Shown in pieces: positions 24,600 through 32,078 of a stretch of DNA of 64,000 nt. Within the stretch, counting starts at the first letter, position 1, and each line of letters begins with the position of its first letter. Made by a program: the position numbers and the translations under genes. The notes under the pieces are model-generated. The model had not been told where the DNA came from. It made no database searches and saw only the letters and a program-made list of their open reading frames with translations. The DNA lies in NCBI RefSeq assembly GCF_018531375.1, contig NZ_JAHBOH010000001.1, forward strand, positions 1,550,001 through 1,614,000, given 5' to 3'. The stretch is from Cellulomonas fulva. GTDB taxonomy: Bacteria; Actinomycetota; Actinomycetes; Actinomycetales; Cellulomonadaceae.

Positions 24600-25390
24600 C
24601 CGCGGGTTCGCTCGTCGGGCGCGTCGCGCTGGTGAGCGGCGGTGCCCGCGGCCTCGGGGCCGCGTACGTGCGCGCGCTGCACGCGGCGGGTGCGTCCGTG
24701 GTCGTCGGCGACGTGCGGGACGACGAGGGTGCGGCCCTGGCCGCCGAGCTCTCGGGCGGTCCGGTCGGCTCGCACGGCTCACACGGCTCACACGGCTCGC
24801 ACGGCGCGCTCGGGACGGTGCGGTTCGTGCACCTGGACGTGACCGACGAGGGCGACTGGGCGGCCGCCGTCGACGCGGCCGTCGCGCTCGGCGGGCTGCA
24901 CGCGCTCGTGAACAACGCGGGCATCGCGAACGCGGGCCGGATCGAGCGCTACGGCCGCGACCAGTGGGACGCGGTGATCGCCGTGAACCTCACGGGCACG
25001 TACCTGGGCGTGCGCGCCGCGGTCGGCGCCATGCGCGCCGGCGGGGGCGGCTCGATCGTCAACGTCTCCTCGGTCGAGGGCATGCGGGGCGATGCGGCGC
25101 TGCACGGGTACGTCGCCTCCAAGTTCGGGGTCCGGGGGCTGACGAAGTCGCTCGCCGTCGAGCTGGGGCGGGACGGGATCCGGGTGAACTCCGTGCACCC
25201 CGGGTTCGTGCAGACGCCCATGACGGCGGGCCTCGACGAGTCGCGGCAGCGGATCCCGCTCGGTCGGGTGGCCGTGCCGGCCGACGTCGTCGGGGCGGTC
25301 ATGTTCCTGGTCGGCGACGCCTCGGCGTACGTCACCGGCACCGAGCTCGTGGTCGACGGCGGGATGATCGCCGGCGTACCGCACGCCTGA
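24596..25390 (+). CDS. short-chain dehydrogenase/reductase with a GSH-repeat loop
   Basis: A 264-residue SDR: SGGARGLG (about residues 14-21), NNAGIAN, NVSSVEG and YVASK. The ending LVGDASAYVTGTELVVDGGM is usual, and the sequence resembles 3-alpha/20-beta hydroxysteroid dehydrogenases. The loop before LDVTDE carries GSHGSHGSHGSHG, coded by a 9-bp tandem repeat (about 24774-24803), which is unusual. Last gene of the operon. Confidence 0.9.
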   Translation: MTAGSLVGRVALVSGGARGLGAAYVRALHAAGASVVVGDVRDDEGAALAAELSGGPVGSHGSHGSHGSHGALGTVRFVHLDVTDEGDWAAAVDAAVALGGLHALVNNAGIANAGRIERYGRDQWDAVIAVNLTGTYLGVRAAVGAMRAGGGGSIVNVSSVEGMRGDAALHGYVASKFGVRGLTKSLAVELGRDGIRVNSVHPGFVQTPMTAGLDESRQRIPLGRVAVPADVVGAVMFLVGDASAYVTGTELVVDGGMIAGVPHA

Positions 25391-25448
25391 CCACGACGGT
25401 CGGCGGGTCACAGGAAGGACACGATTGGATGCCTGTTCCCTCCGGCCC

Positions 25449-25478
25449 ATACCGTCCGGTCGGTTTCTGTCGTACGCT
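25449..25478 (+). promoter_or_regulatory. TetR-type operator B and promoter of the ABC importer operon
   Basis: ATACCGTCCGGTCGGTTT (25449-25466) precedes a TACGCT -10 (25473-25478). The operator thus covers the -35/spacer region of the importer promoter. Confidence 0.7.
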
Positions 25479-25509
25479 GCCTAGCACGTTCCGACACGAC
25501 GAGGTGCCG

Positions 25510-26259
25510 ATGACTGATGCGAGCGGTCCCCGAGACCGTCCGGACCCCCGCCCGGCGCGGCTGCGCGTGCGCGGCCTCGGGGTGCGGTTCGGCGGTCTCG
25601 ACGCCCTGACCGACGTGGGCCTCGAGGTCGCCGAGGGCGAGGTCGTCGGGCTCATCGGACCCAACGGCGCGGGCAAGACGACGCTCTTCAACGTCGTGTG
25701 CGGGCTCGTGCGGCCCACGGCCGGAGACGTCGAGATCGCGGGTGCCCCGGCGCCGCGCCGCCCGGACCGCCTGCTGGCCGCGGGCGTCGCCCGCACGCTG
25801 CAGGGCGTCGGCGTGCTGCCGAGCCTCACGGTGCTGGAGAACGTGCTCGTCGCGGTGCTGGACCGGACGGACCGCGACGAGCGGGCGGCGGGCGCGCTCG
25901 AGCGCGTCGGCCTGCCGCACGTCGCCGGGCGGACCGTGGGCGCGCTGCCGTACCCCGAGCAGAAGCGGGTCGCGCTCGCGCGCGCGCTCGCCACGGCCCC
26001 CCGCCTCCTGCTCCTCGACGAGCCGGCGGGCGGGCTCGGCCCGCAGGACGTCGCGGACCTGGGCGCCACCGTGCGCGAGGTCGCGGGGCAGGGGTGCGCG
26101 GTGCTGCTCGTCGAGCACCACGTCGACTTCGTCATGAGCGTCTGCGACCGCGTCGTGGTGCTCGACTTCGGCCGGGTGATCGCGGCGGGGCTGCCCGACG
26201 AGGTGCGGCGCGACCCCGCGGTCGAGCAGGCCTACCTGGGGATCGAGGTCGCGCGGTGA
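25510..26259 (+). CDS. livG: branched-chain-type ABC transporter ATP-binding protein (LivG)
   Basis: A 249-residue ATPase. Walker A is GPNGAGKTT (about residues 53-61), Walker B is LLLLDEPAGGL, and the H-loop is VEHHVD. The signature reads ALPYPEQKRVALARALA, a LivG-style variant of LSYGQQKR with Pro-Glu in place of Gly-Gln. The closing 'DPAVEQAYLG' is LivG-typical. It powers uptake with LivF through LivH/LivM. Substrates of this family range from branched amino acids to urea, amides and aromatic acids. Confidence 0.93.
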   Translation: MTDASGPRDRPDPRPARLRVRGLGVRFGGLDALTDVGLEVAEGEVVGLIGPNGAGKTTLFNVVCGLVRPTAGDVEIAGAPAPRRPDRLLAAGVARTLQGVGVLPSLTVLENVLVAVLDRTDRDERAAGALERVGLPHVAGRTVGALPYPEQKRVALARALATAPRLLLLDEPAGGLGPQDVADLGATVREVAGQGCAVLLVEHHVDFVMSVCDRVVVLDFGRVIAAGLPDEVRRDPAVEQAYLGIEVAR

Positions 26260-26966
26260 CCGCGCTCGACGTGCGCGGGCTCGTCGCCGGCTACGGCGGC
26301 GACCCGGTGCTGGACGGGGTGGACGTGCACGTCGGGGACGGCGAGGTCGTCGCGCTGCTCGGCGGCAACGGCGCGGGCAAGACGACGCTGCTGCGGGCCG
26401 TCACCGGGCTCCTGCCCGCGGCGGGCCGCGTGACCCTGGGCGACGAGGTGCTCACGGGCCTGCCCACCGAGGAGCGCGTGCGGCGCGGGCTCGCGCACGT
26501 CCCCGAGGGCCGGGGCGTCGTCACCGAGCTCACGGTGGACGAGAACCTGCGGCTGGGCGGCCTGTGGCGGCACGATGCGGCGGGCCTCACGGCGGCCGTG
26601 GCCGAGCAGTACGAGCGGTTCGAGCCGCTCGCGCGACGGCGGTCCGCGTTCGGCCACCAGCTCTCGGGCGGCGAGCGGCAGATGCTCGCGCTGGCCCGCG
26701 CCCTGGTGGCCCGCCCGCGGGTGCTGCTCCTCGACGAGCCGTCCCTGGGCCTGGCGCCCCAGGTGGTCCTCAGCATCCTGGGCACGCTGCGCACGCTGTG
26801 CGACGAGACCGGCCTGACCGTCCTGCTCGCGGAGCAGAACGCCGCCGGGGCGCTGTCCGTCGCCGACCGCGGGCTCGTGCTCCAGCTCGGTGCGGTCGTC
26901 GCGGACCGTCCCGCGCTCGTCCTCGCGGACGACACCACCCTCCGGCACGCCTACCTCGGGTTCTAG
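26256..26966 (+). CDS. livF: branched-chain-type ABC transporter ATP-binding protein (LivF)
   Basis: A 236-residue second ATPase. Walker A is GGNGAGKTT, the signature LSGGERQMLALARALV is intact, and Walker B is LLLDEPSLGLAP. 'AHVPEGRGVVTELTVDENL' is the LivF hallmark. GTG start overlapping livG by 4 bp. Confidence 0.94.
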   Translation: MTALDVRGLVAGYGGDPVLDGVDVHVGDGEVVALLGGNGAGKTTLLRAVTGLLPAAGRVTLGDEVLTGLPTEERVRRGLAHVPEGRGVVTELTVDENLRLGGLWRHDAAGLTAAVAEQYERFEPLARRRSAFGHQLSGGERQMLALARALVARPRVLLLDEPSLGLAPQVVLSILGTLRTLCDETGLTVLLAEQNAAGALSVADRGLVLQLGAVVADRPALVLADDTTLRHAYLGF

Positions 26967-26974
26967 GAGGGCTC

Positions 26975-27853
26975 ATGGACAGGTTCGTCTTCCTGGTCGG
27001 CACCGGCGTCGCCCGGGGCGTCGTGCTCGCGCTGTTCGCGCTCTCGCTGGTGCTCATCTGGCGCTCGACGCGCATCGTCAACTTCGCCGCGGGAGCCATG
27101 GCGGTCGTGTGCTGCTACGTCGCGCTCGCGGTCACCACCGTCACGGGCAGCTACTGGCTCGGCCTGCTCGCGGCGGTCGCGTGCGGCGCGCTGCTCGGCG
27201 TGGGCGTGGAGCGCGGCGTGATGCGGTTCGCCTCCGACCGGTCGCCGCTGTCCGGCGTGATCCTCGCGGTCGGCGTGGTGATGATCCTGCAGGCGCTCGT
27301 CGGGATCGTCGCCGGACCGCAGTACCGGCCCGTGCCGACGCCGTTCGACGACCGGGCCCTGCAGGTGGCGGGGGTCCCGCTGCTGTCGCCCTACGACCTG
27401 TTCGTCGTGGTCGTCGCGCTGGCGCTGATGGGCGGCCTGCGGCTGCTGTTCGGCCGCACCACGCTGGGGCTGCAGCTGCGCGCCGCGGCCTTCGCGCCCG
27501 AAGTCTCGCGGCTGCTCGGCGTGCGGGTGGCGCGCATGCGCACGCTCGGCTGGGTGCTCGCGTCCGCCGTCGGCGGGCTGGCGGCGCTGCTCGCGGTGCC
27601 GGGCGGGCTGGGCCTCAACCCGCACGCGACGGACGCACTGTTCGTCGGGGCGTTCGCCGTCGCCGTGATCGGCGGGCTGGACTCGCCCGCCGGGGCCGTG
27701 GTGGGCGGTCTGCTCGTCGGCGTGGTCCTGACGCTGGTCACCGGCTACCTCGGCGCGGGCGTCGCGCCCGTCGCGCTCCTGATCCTGCTCGTCGTGGTGC
27801 TGGTGGTCCGGCCGACGGGGCTGTTCGCGACCGTGGAGGCGAGGCGGGTATGA
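26975..27853 (+). CDS. livH: branched-chain-type ABC transporter permease (LivH)
   Basis: A 292-residue inner-membrane permease with about eight hydrophobic segments. The motif STRIVNFAAGAMAVVCCYVA near residue 32 is the LivH 'NFA.G......Y' signature. The AVIGGLDSPAGAVVGGLLVG stretch near residue 230 also fits. AGGAGG lies just before the ATG, and the gene overlaps livM by 4 bp. Confidence 0.93.
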   Translation: MDRFVFLVGTGVARGVVLALFALSLVLIWRSTRIVNFAAGAMAVVCCYVALAVTTVTGSYWLGLLAAVACGALLGVGVERGVMRFASDRSPLSGVILAVGVVMILQALVGIVAGPQYRPVPTPFDDRALQVAGVPLLSPYDLFVVVVALALMGGLRLLFGRTTLGLQLRAAAFAPEVSRLLGVRVARMRTLGWVLASAVGGLAALLAVPGGLGLNPHATDALFVGAFAVAVIGGLDSPAGAVVGGLLVGVVLTLVTGYLGAGVAPVALLILLVVVLVVRPTGLFATVEARRV

Positions 27854-28959
27854 CCAGCTCGACGACGACGCGGGACGCCGCCCCGGCCGGTGACGAGGTG
27901 CGCGGGGCACTCCCGCGGGCAGCGCGGCCGCGGGTGCGCCGGACGGTCGCCCGGGCGGTGCTCGTGGTGCTCCTGGTGGTCGCGGGGACCTTCCTGCTCG
28001 ACCCGTACCGCAACTACCTGCTCGCCCTCGTCGGGGCGTACCTGTGCGCCACGGCCGGCCTGGGGCTCCTGGTCGGCCGGTCCGGGCAGCTCTCGCTGGG
28101 GCACGCCGCGCTCATGGCCGCCGGCGGCTACGGCTACGCCCTGACCGCCGGTGCGGCCGCCGACCTGCCCGACGGGCTGCGGACCGTGCTCGGCCTGCTG
28201 GTCGCGGTGGTCGTCGCGGCCGTCGTCGGGCTGCTCGTCGGGCTCGCGGGCGCACGGCTGCACGGCCCGTACCTCGCGGGACTGACGCTCGCGCTGGTGA
28301 TGGCGCTGCCCGCGATCACGACGACGGTGCCCGGCCTCGGCGGCGACCGCGGGCTGACCGTGCCGTTCCAGCCGGTTCCGGACGCGCTCGACGCCGTGAT
28401 CGCGCTCGAGCAGTGGCAGGCGTGGGTGGTGGCCGTGGTCGCCGGTGTCGTCGTGACCGCGCTCGTGCTCGTCGACGCCGGGCGCACGGGGGTGCGCCAG
28501 CGCGCGGTCCGGGACGACGAGGTCGCGGCCGCGCTCGCGGGCGTGCCGGTCGGCCGCACCAAGGTGGTCGCGTTCGTGCTCTCCGCGGCCGCCGCGGGCG
28601 TCGGCGGCGCGCTGCTCTGCTTCGTCACGCAGAACGTCTCGCCCGGCGCGTTCACCGTCTCGCTGTCGCTCCTGCTCCTGGTCGGCGTCGTGGTGGGCGG
28701 CGTCGGTCGGCTCGCCGGCGCGGTGGTCGGCGCCGTCCTCGTCGTGGTGCTGCCCTGGCTCGTCTCGCTGCTCACCGAGGCGCTGCCGCTGGGCGCCGAG
28801 CTGGCCCGGCGCCTCGACGGCAACCTCGCGCTCCTGCTGTTCGGCGTGCTGCTCGTCGTGCTCACCGTGCTCGCGCCGGAGGGCGTGGCGGGCGCGGTCT
28901 CGCGTCGTCGCGCGGCACGTCGTCGTGCGGCGCGTCGTCCCGGACGGGAGGCCCCTTGA
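27850..28959 (+). CDS. livM: branched-chain-type ABC transporter permease (LivM)
   Basis: A 369-residue permease with roughly ten transmembrane segments. The motif LLVGRSGQLSLGHAALMAAG near residue 75 is the LivM signature. RDDEVAAALAGVPVGRTKVV is the cytoplasmic loop that contacts the ATPases. The N-terminal 30 residues and C-terminal 20 are Arg-rich extensions. Confidence 0.93.
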   Translation: MTSSTTTRDAAPAGDEVRGALPRAARPRVRRTVARAVLVVLLVVAGTFLLDPYRNYLLALVGAYLCATAGLGLLVGRSGQLSLGHAALMAAGGYGYALTAGAAADLPDGLRTVLGLLVAVVVAAVVGLLVGLAGARLHGPYLAGLTLALVMALPAITTTVPGLGGDRGLTVPFQPVPDALDAVIALEQWQAWVVAVVAGVVVTALVLVDAGRTGVRQRAVRDDEVAAALAGVPVGRTKVVAFVLSAAAAGVGGALLCFVTQNVSPGAFTVSLSLLLLVGVVVGGVGRLAGAVVGAVLVVVLPWLVSLLTEALPLGAELARRLDGNLALLLFGVLLVVLTVLAPEGVAGAVSRRRAARRRAARRPGREAP

Positions 28960-29069
28960 CCGATCGAGGACCTGCGCACCACCTCCGACGCCGCACGTCA
29001 TCCCGGCGGCCCCTCGCTCAGCCCTTCTCACAGCCCGCTCCACCCCTGCTACCCGAAGGACGGACGACG

Positions 29070-30362
29070 ATGTCACGCTCCGCAGCACAGCAGCCCTTCA
29101 CCCGACCGCGCGCGACCGCCGTCGCGGCCGTCGCCGCGCTCGCCCTCGGCGGCCTGGCGGCCTGCAGCACGCCCGAGGCCGAGGCCGCCGACACGCCCGG
29201 CGTCACCGACGACACGGTGACGATCGGGGCGCACACCCCGCTCACCGGTCCGGCCGCCGCGGGCTACAGCTCGATCTCGGCGGCCGCGACCGCGTACTTC
29301 GAGTACCTCAACGCGCAGGGCGGGATCCACGGCCGCTCGATCGAGTACGTCGTCAAGGACGACTCGTACAACCCGGCGACCACCTCGACGGTGGTGCGCG
29401 ACCTGGTGCAGAACGAGGACGTGTTCGCGATCGTCAACGGCCTCGGCACGCCCACCCACCTGGCCGTGCTCGACTACCTCAACAAGCAGGGCGTGCCGGA
29501 CCTCTTCGTCGCGTCCGGCTCGGCCTCGTTCAACCAGCCCGAGGCGATGCCCTGGACCTTCGGGTTCAACACCGACTACGTCACCGAGGGCAAGGTGCTC
29601 GCGCACTACGTGGCGGAGCAGCACCCGGACGAGACCTACTGCCTGCTGCGGCAGGACGACGAGTTCGGGGAGGACCTCGCGTCGGGCATCGGCCACGGCG
29701 TCGAGCTGGCGTCGGTCCAGACGTACGCGGTGTCCGACGACGACGTCACGGCGCAGATCGGCGCGATGCAGGCGGCGGGCTGCACCGTGAACTTCCTGGC
29801 GACCGTGAACGGCTTCACCGCCATGGCGATCGGCACCGCGGCGCAGATGAAGTACCCCGCGACGTGGGCGACGTCCTCGTCCGGCGGGGACTACCCGACC
29901 CTGGTCGGGTTCCTGGGCGAGGACCTCGGCCCGGTCCTGCTCGAGGGCCTGGTCTCGACCAACTACCTGCCCTTCGGGGCGTCGGACGAGTGGGTGACGC
30001 TCTTCCAGCAGGTGAACGACGAGTACAACGACGGGGCCCCGTTCACGGGCAACACCATCTACGGGATGTCCGTCGCGTACACGTTCGCGGAGGCGCTCCT
30101 GCGTGCCGGGGAGGACCCGACCCGCGACTCGTTGGTGGCGGCGCTGGAGTCCGGTGACGTCACCGGCAACGGGGTCCTGCCGCTCGCGTTCTCCGCCGAC
30201 GACCACTCCGCGTTCCACGGCGCCGGCATCACCGAGGTGCACGACGGGGTGCAGGCCTACGTGGACGGGCAGGTGCTCACGACCGACGCGGCGGACGGGG
30301 GCGTGGAGCCGTTCGACGGCGCCGCGGTGCCCCTCGCGAACGCGGGCGTCCCGACCGAGTGA
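29070..30362 (+). CDS. ABC transporter substrate-binding lipoprotein (LivK-like)
   Basis: A 430-residue lipoprotein. The lipobox LAAC puts the lipid on Cys32. The periplasmic-binding-protein type 1 fold begins DDTVTIGAHTPLTGPAAAGY. It captures the substrate for the upstream LivGFHM proteins. Residues usually binding the alpha-amino/carboxyl groups of leucine are not clearly conserved, and the gene context is acyl-CoA catabolism. A carboxylic-acid ligand is therefore more likely than an amino acid, as an inference. Confidence 0.92.
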   Translation: MSRSAAQQPFTRPRATAVAAVAALALGGLAACSTPEAEAADTPGVTDDTVTIGAHTPLTGPAAAGYSSISAAATAYFEYLNAQGGIHGRSIEYVVKDDSYNPATTSTVVRDLVQNEDVFAIVNGLGTPTHLAVLDYLNKQGVPDLFVASGSASFNQPEAMPWTFGFNTDYVTEGKVLAHYVAEQHPDETYCLLRQDDEFGEDLASGIGHGVELASVQTYAVSDDDVTAQIGAMQAAGCTVNFLATVNGFTAMAIGTAAQMKYPATWATSSSGGDYPTLVGFLGEDLGPVLLEGLVSTNYLPFGASDEWVTLFQQVNDEYNDGAPFTGNTIYGMSVAYTFAEALLRAGEDPTRDSLVAALESGDVTGNGVLPLAFSADDHSAFHGAGITEVHDGVQAYVDGQVLTTDAADGGVEPFDGAAVPLANAGVPTE

Positions 30363-30374
30363 GCCCGGTCAGCA

Positions 30375-30412
30375 CACCGGACGCCCAGCGCGCACACGCT
30401 GGGCGTCCGGTG
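30375..30412. terminator. strong hairpin terminator
   Basis: A perfect 16-bp stem: CACCGGACGCCCAGCG (30375-30390), loop CGCACA, CGCTGGGCGTCCGGTG (30397-30412). It follows the importer operon and faces the convergent GH43 gene. Confidence 0.85.
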
Positions 30413-30415
30413 CTG

Positions 30416-30476
30416 GTCGGCTGACGACCGGTCGGCTGACGACCGGTCGGCTGACGACCGGTCAGCCGACGACGGG
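30416..30476. repeat. 15-bp tandem repeat between convergent genes
   Basis: Units of GTCGGCTGACGACCG: three near-exact copies, then diverged ones (GTCAGCCGACGACGG). They fill the gap between the terminator and the GH43 stop. Confidence 0.85.
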
Positions 30477-31850
30477 TCAGCTGACGACCGGCCAGCCGGC
30501 GGAGTCCCAGCTCAGGCGGTTGATGCCGAGGCGGGCATCCCCGGCGTCGGTGTAGTAGTGGTAGAAGAGCACGGTCCCGTCGCCGTCGGTCAGCGTGGCC
30601 GAGTGCCCCGGGCCGTGGATCGAGCCGTGGCCCGCGAGGATCTGCGTGCCCCCGCCGTTGGTCAGGGCCGTGCCGTTGCGGTCGACGTACGGGCCGTTGA
30701 CCGACGTCGACCGACCGACGGCGATGCGGTAGGTGCTGGCCGCGCCCTGGCAGCACGCGTCGAAGGAGACGAACAGGTAGTAGTACCCGCCGCGGTAGTA
30801 GATGTCCGGCGCCTCGATCCCGGCGCTGCGCGTGGCGAGCGACGTCATCGAGGTGCCCGAGCGCAGGCCGGTGGACGGGTTGATCGCGACGAGCTTGATG
30901 CCGGACCAGAACGACCCGAAGCTCAGCCACCAGCGGCCCTGCTCGTCCACGACGAGGTCGGGGTCGATCGCGTTGTAGCCGCTCGAGTCGGTGCTGGACA
31001 CCACGAGGCCGCGGTTGGTCCAGGTGCCGGGGTTCCCGCTCGGGCTCGTGGCGAGGTAGATGCCGGAGATGGAGTGGCCGAACTGCTTGGACGCCGAGTA
31101 GTACAGGTAGAACTGGCCGTTGTGGTAGGACAGGTCCGGCGCCCACATGTCGCCCGTGGTGTACGCCGACGTCCAGGGGGTGCCGCCCGGGAAGGCGGCG
31201 CCGACGTCCCTCCAGGACGTGCGGTCCGACGAGGTCTTGAGCGGGACGCCGCGGCCCGTGGTCGCGACGAGGTACGTGCCGTCGGGGCGCTTCACCACGG
31301 TCGGGTCGTGCGCCCACGTCGCGCCGGTGACCGCGCCCGGACCCGGGTACGACGAGGGGGTCGACCACCGCTGGTTCGTGGCGCCGGTGCAGGTCCACAG
31401 CAGGACCGCGGTGCCGTTGGCGGTCCGGCGCCCGTCGACGTCGAGGCACAGGCCGGACTGCGTGTGGACCAGGCTCCCGTTCGCGCCCCAGGCGAACCGC
31501 TGGTTGGCGCCGCCGGTGCAGCTCCAGGAGATCAGCGCGGTCCCGGCGGTGGTGCCCCAGTTCAGGGCGTCGAGGCACCGGGTGCCGTCGAACGTCCGCA
31601 GCTCACCGGCCGACGTGAGCGTCCAGCCCTGCCCGGCGACGCCGTTGCAGTCCCAGATCTGGATGTTCGCGCCGGGCGTCGCGTCGTTGCCGGCGACGTC
31701 GAGGCAGCGCCCCGACTGCGCGGACACGAGCGGGGTGCCGGCGGCCTGCGCGGCGGGTGCGAGCGCCGTGACCGCCGTCCCGGCGACCAGGGCCGCGATC
31801 GCGGACAGGGAGACCAGCCGGCGCAGCCGGCCGAGGCGTGGTGGGGTCAT
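30477..31850 (-). CDS. secreted GH43 endo-arabinanase with N-terminal CBM13
   Basis: A 457-residue secreted enzyme. Signal peptide (about 1-36), then a ricin-B/CBM13 lectin domain (about 38-165, with repeated QSGRCLDV and Q.W patterns), then a GH43 five-bladed propeller. The catalytic Asp is in THDPTVV-type 'WAHDPTVVKR'. The pKa-modulating Asp is in NAIDPDLVVDE and the general acid Glu in GIEAPDIYY. The pattern fits endo-1,5-alpha-L-arabinanases. The ATG at 31850 has GGAGGA 7 nt upstream. It is divergent from a second GH43 gene with LacI-type operators in between. Confidence 0.92.
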   Translation of the reverse strand: MTPPRLGRLRRLVSLSAIAALVAGTAVTALAPAAQAAGTPLVSAQSGRCLDVAGNDATPGANIQIWDCNGVAGQGWTLTSAGELRTFDGTRCLDALNWGTTAGTALISWSCTGGANQRFAWGANGSLVHTQSGLCLDVDGRRTANGTAVLLWTCTGATNQRWSTPSSYPGPGAVTGATWAHDPTVVKRPDGTYLVATTGRGVPLKTSSDRTSWRDVGAAFPGGTPWTSAYTTGDMWAPDLSYHNGQFYLYYSASKQFGHSISGIYLATSPSGNPGTWTNRGLVVSSTDSSGYNAIDPDLVVDEQGRWWLSFGSFWSGIKLVAINPSTGLRSGTSMTSLATRSAGIEAPDIYYRGGYYYLFVSFDACCQGAASTYRIAVGRSTSVNGPYVDRNGTALTNGGGTQILAGHGSIHGPGHSATLTDGDGTVLFYHYYTDAGDARLGINRLSWDSAGWPVVS

Positions 31851-31909
31851 GGGTGTTCCTCCGTGACGTCGCTGTGACGGGGTCCTGACGACTCGGCGCG
31901 AGTGCGCCG

Positions 31910-31923
31910 TGTTAGCGCTCACA
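31910..31923. promoter_or_regulatory. LacI-type operator 1
   Basis: TGTTAGCGCTCACA is a near-perfect palindrome centred on GC-GC, like LacI-family operators. It is 60 bp upstream of the minus-strand GH43 start. Confidence 0.7.
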
Positions 31924-32042
31924 ATCCCACCCGTGCGGTTCGCGCGGCACTACCGAAACGTTTTTCCTCGGCGCCGGGGAGTAATCGGTTCGGACCGTTG
32001 ACGCGCCCGCGCGGGCGGTGGTCGTCTTCGCAGACCTGCGGC

Positions 32043-32058
32043 ATGTGTGCGCTCACAT
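32043..32058. promoter_or_regulatory. LacI-type operator 2
   Basis: ATGTGTGCGCTCACAT (7 of 8 pairs symmetric) lies 20 bp upstream of the plus-strand GH43 start. Its right half matches operator 1. An AAACGTTT palindrome at 31956-31963, between them, may be a further site. Confidence 0.7.
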
Positions 32059-32078
32059 CGATGGAGAGGACCACCCAC

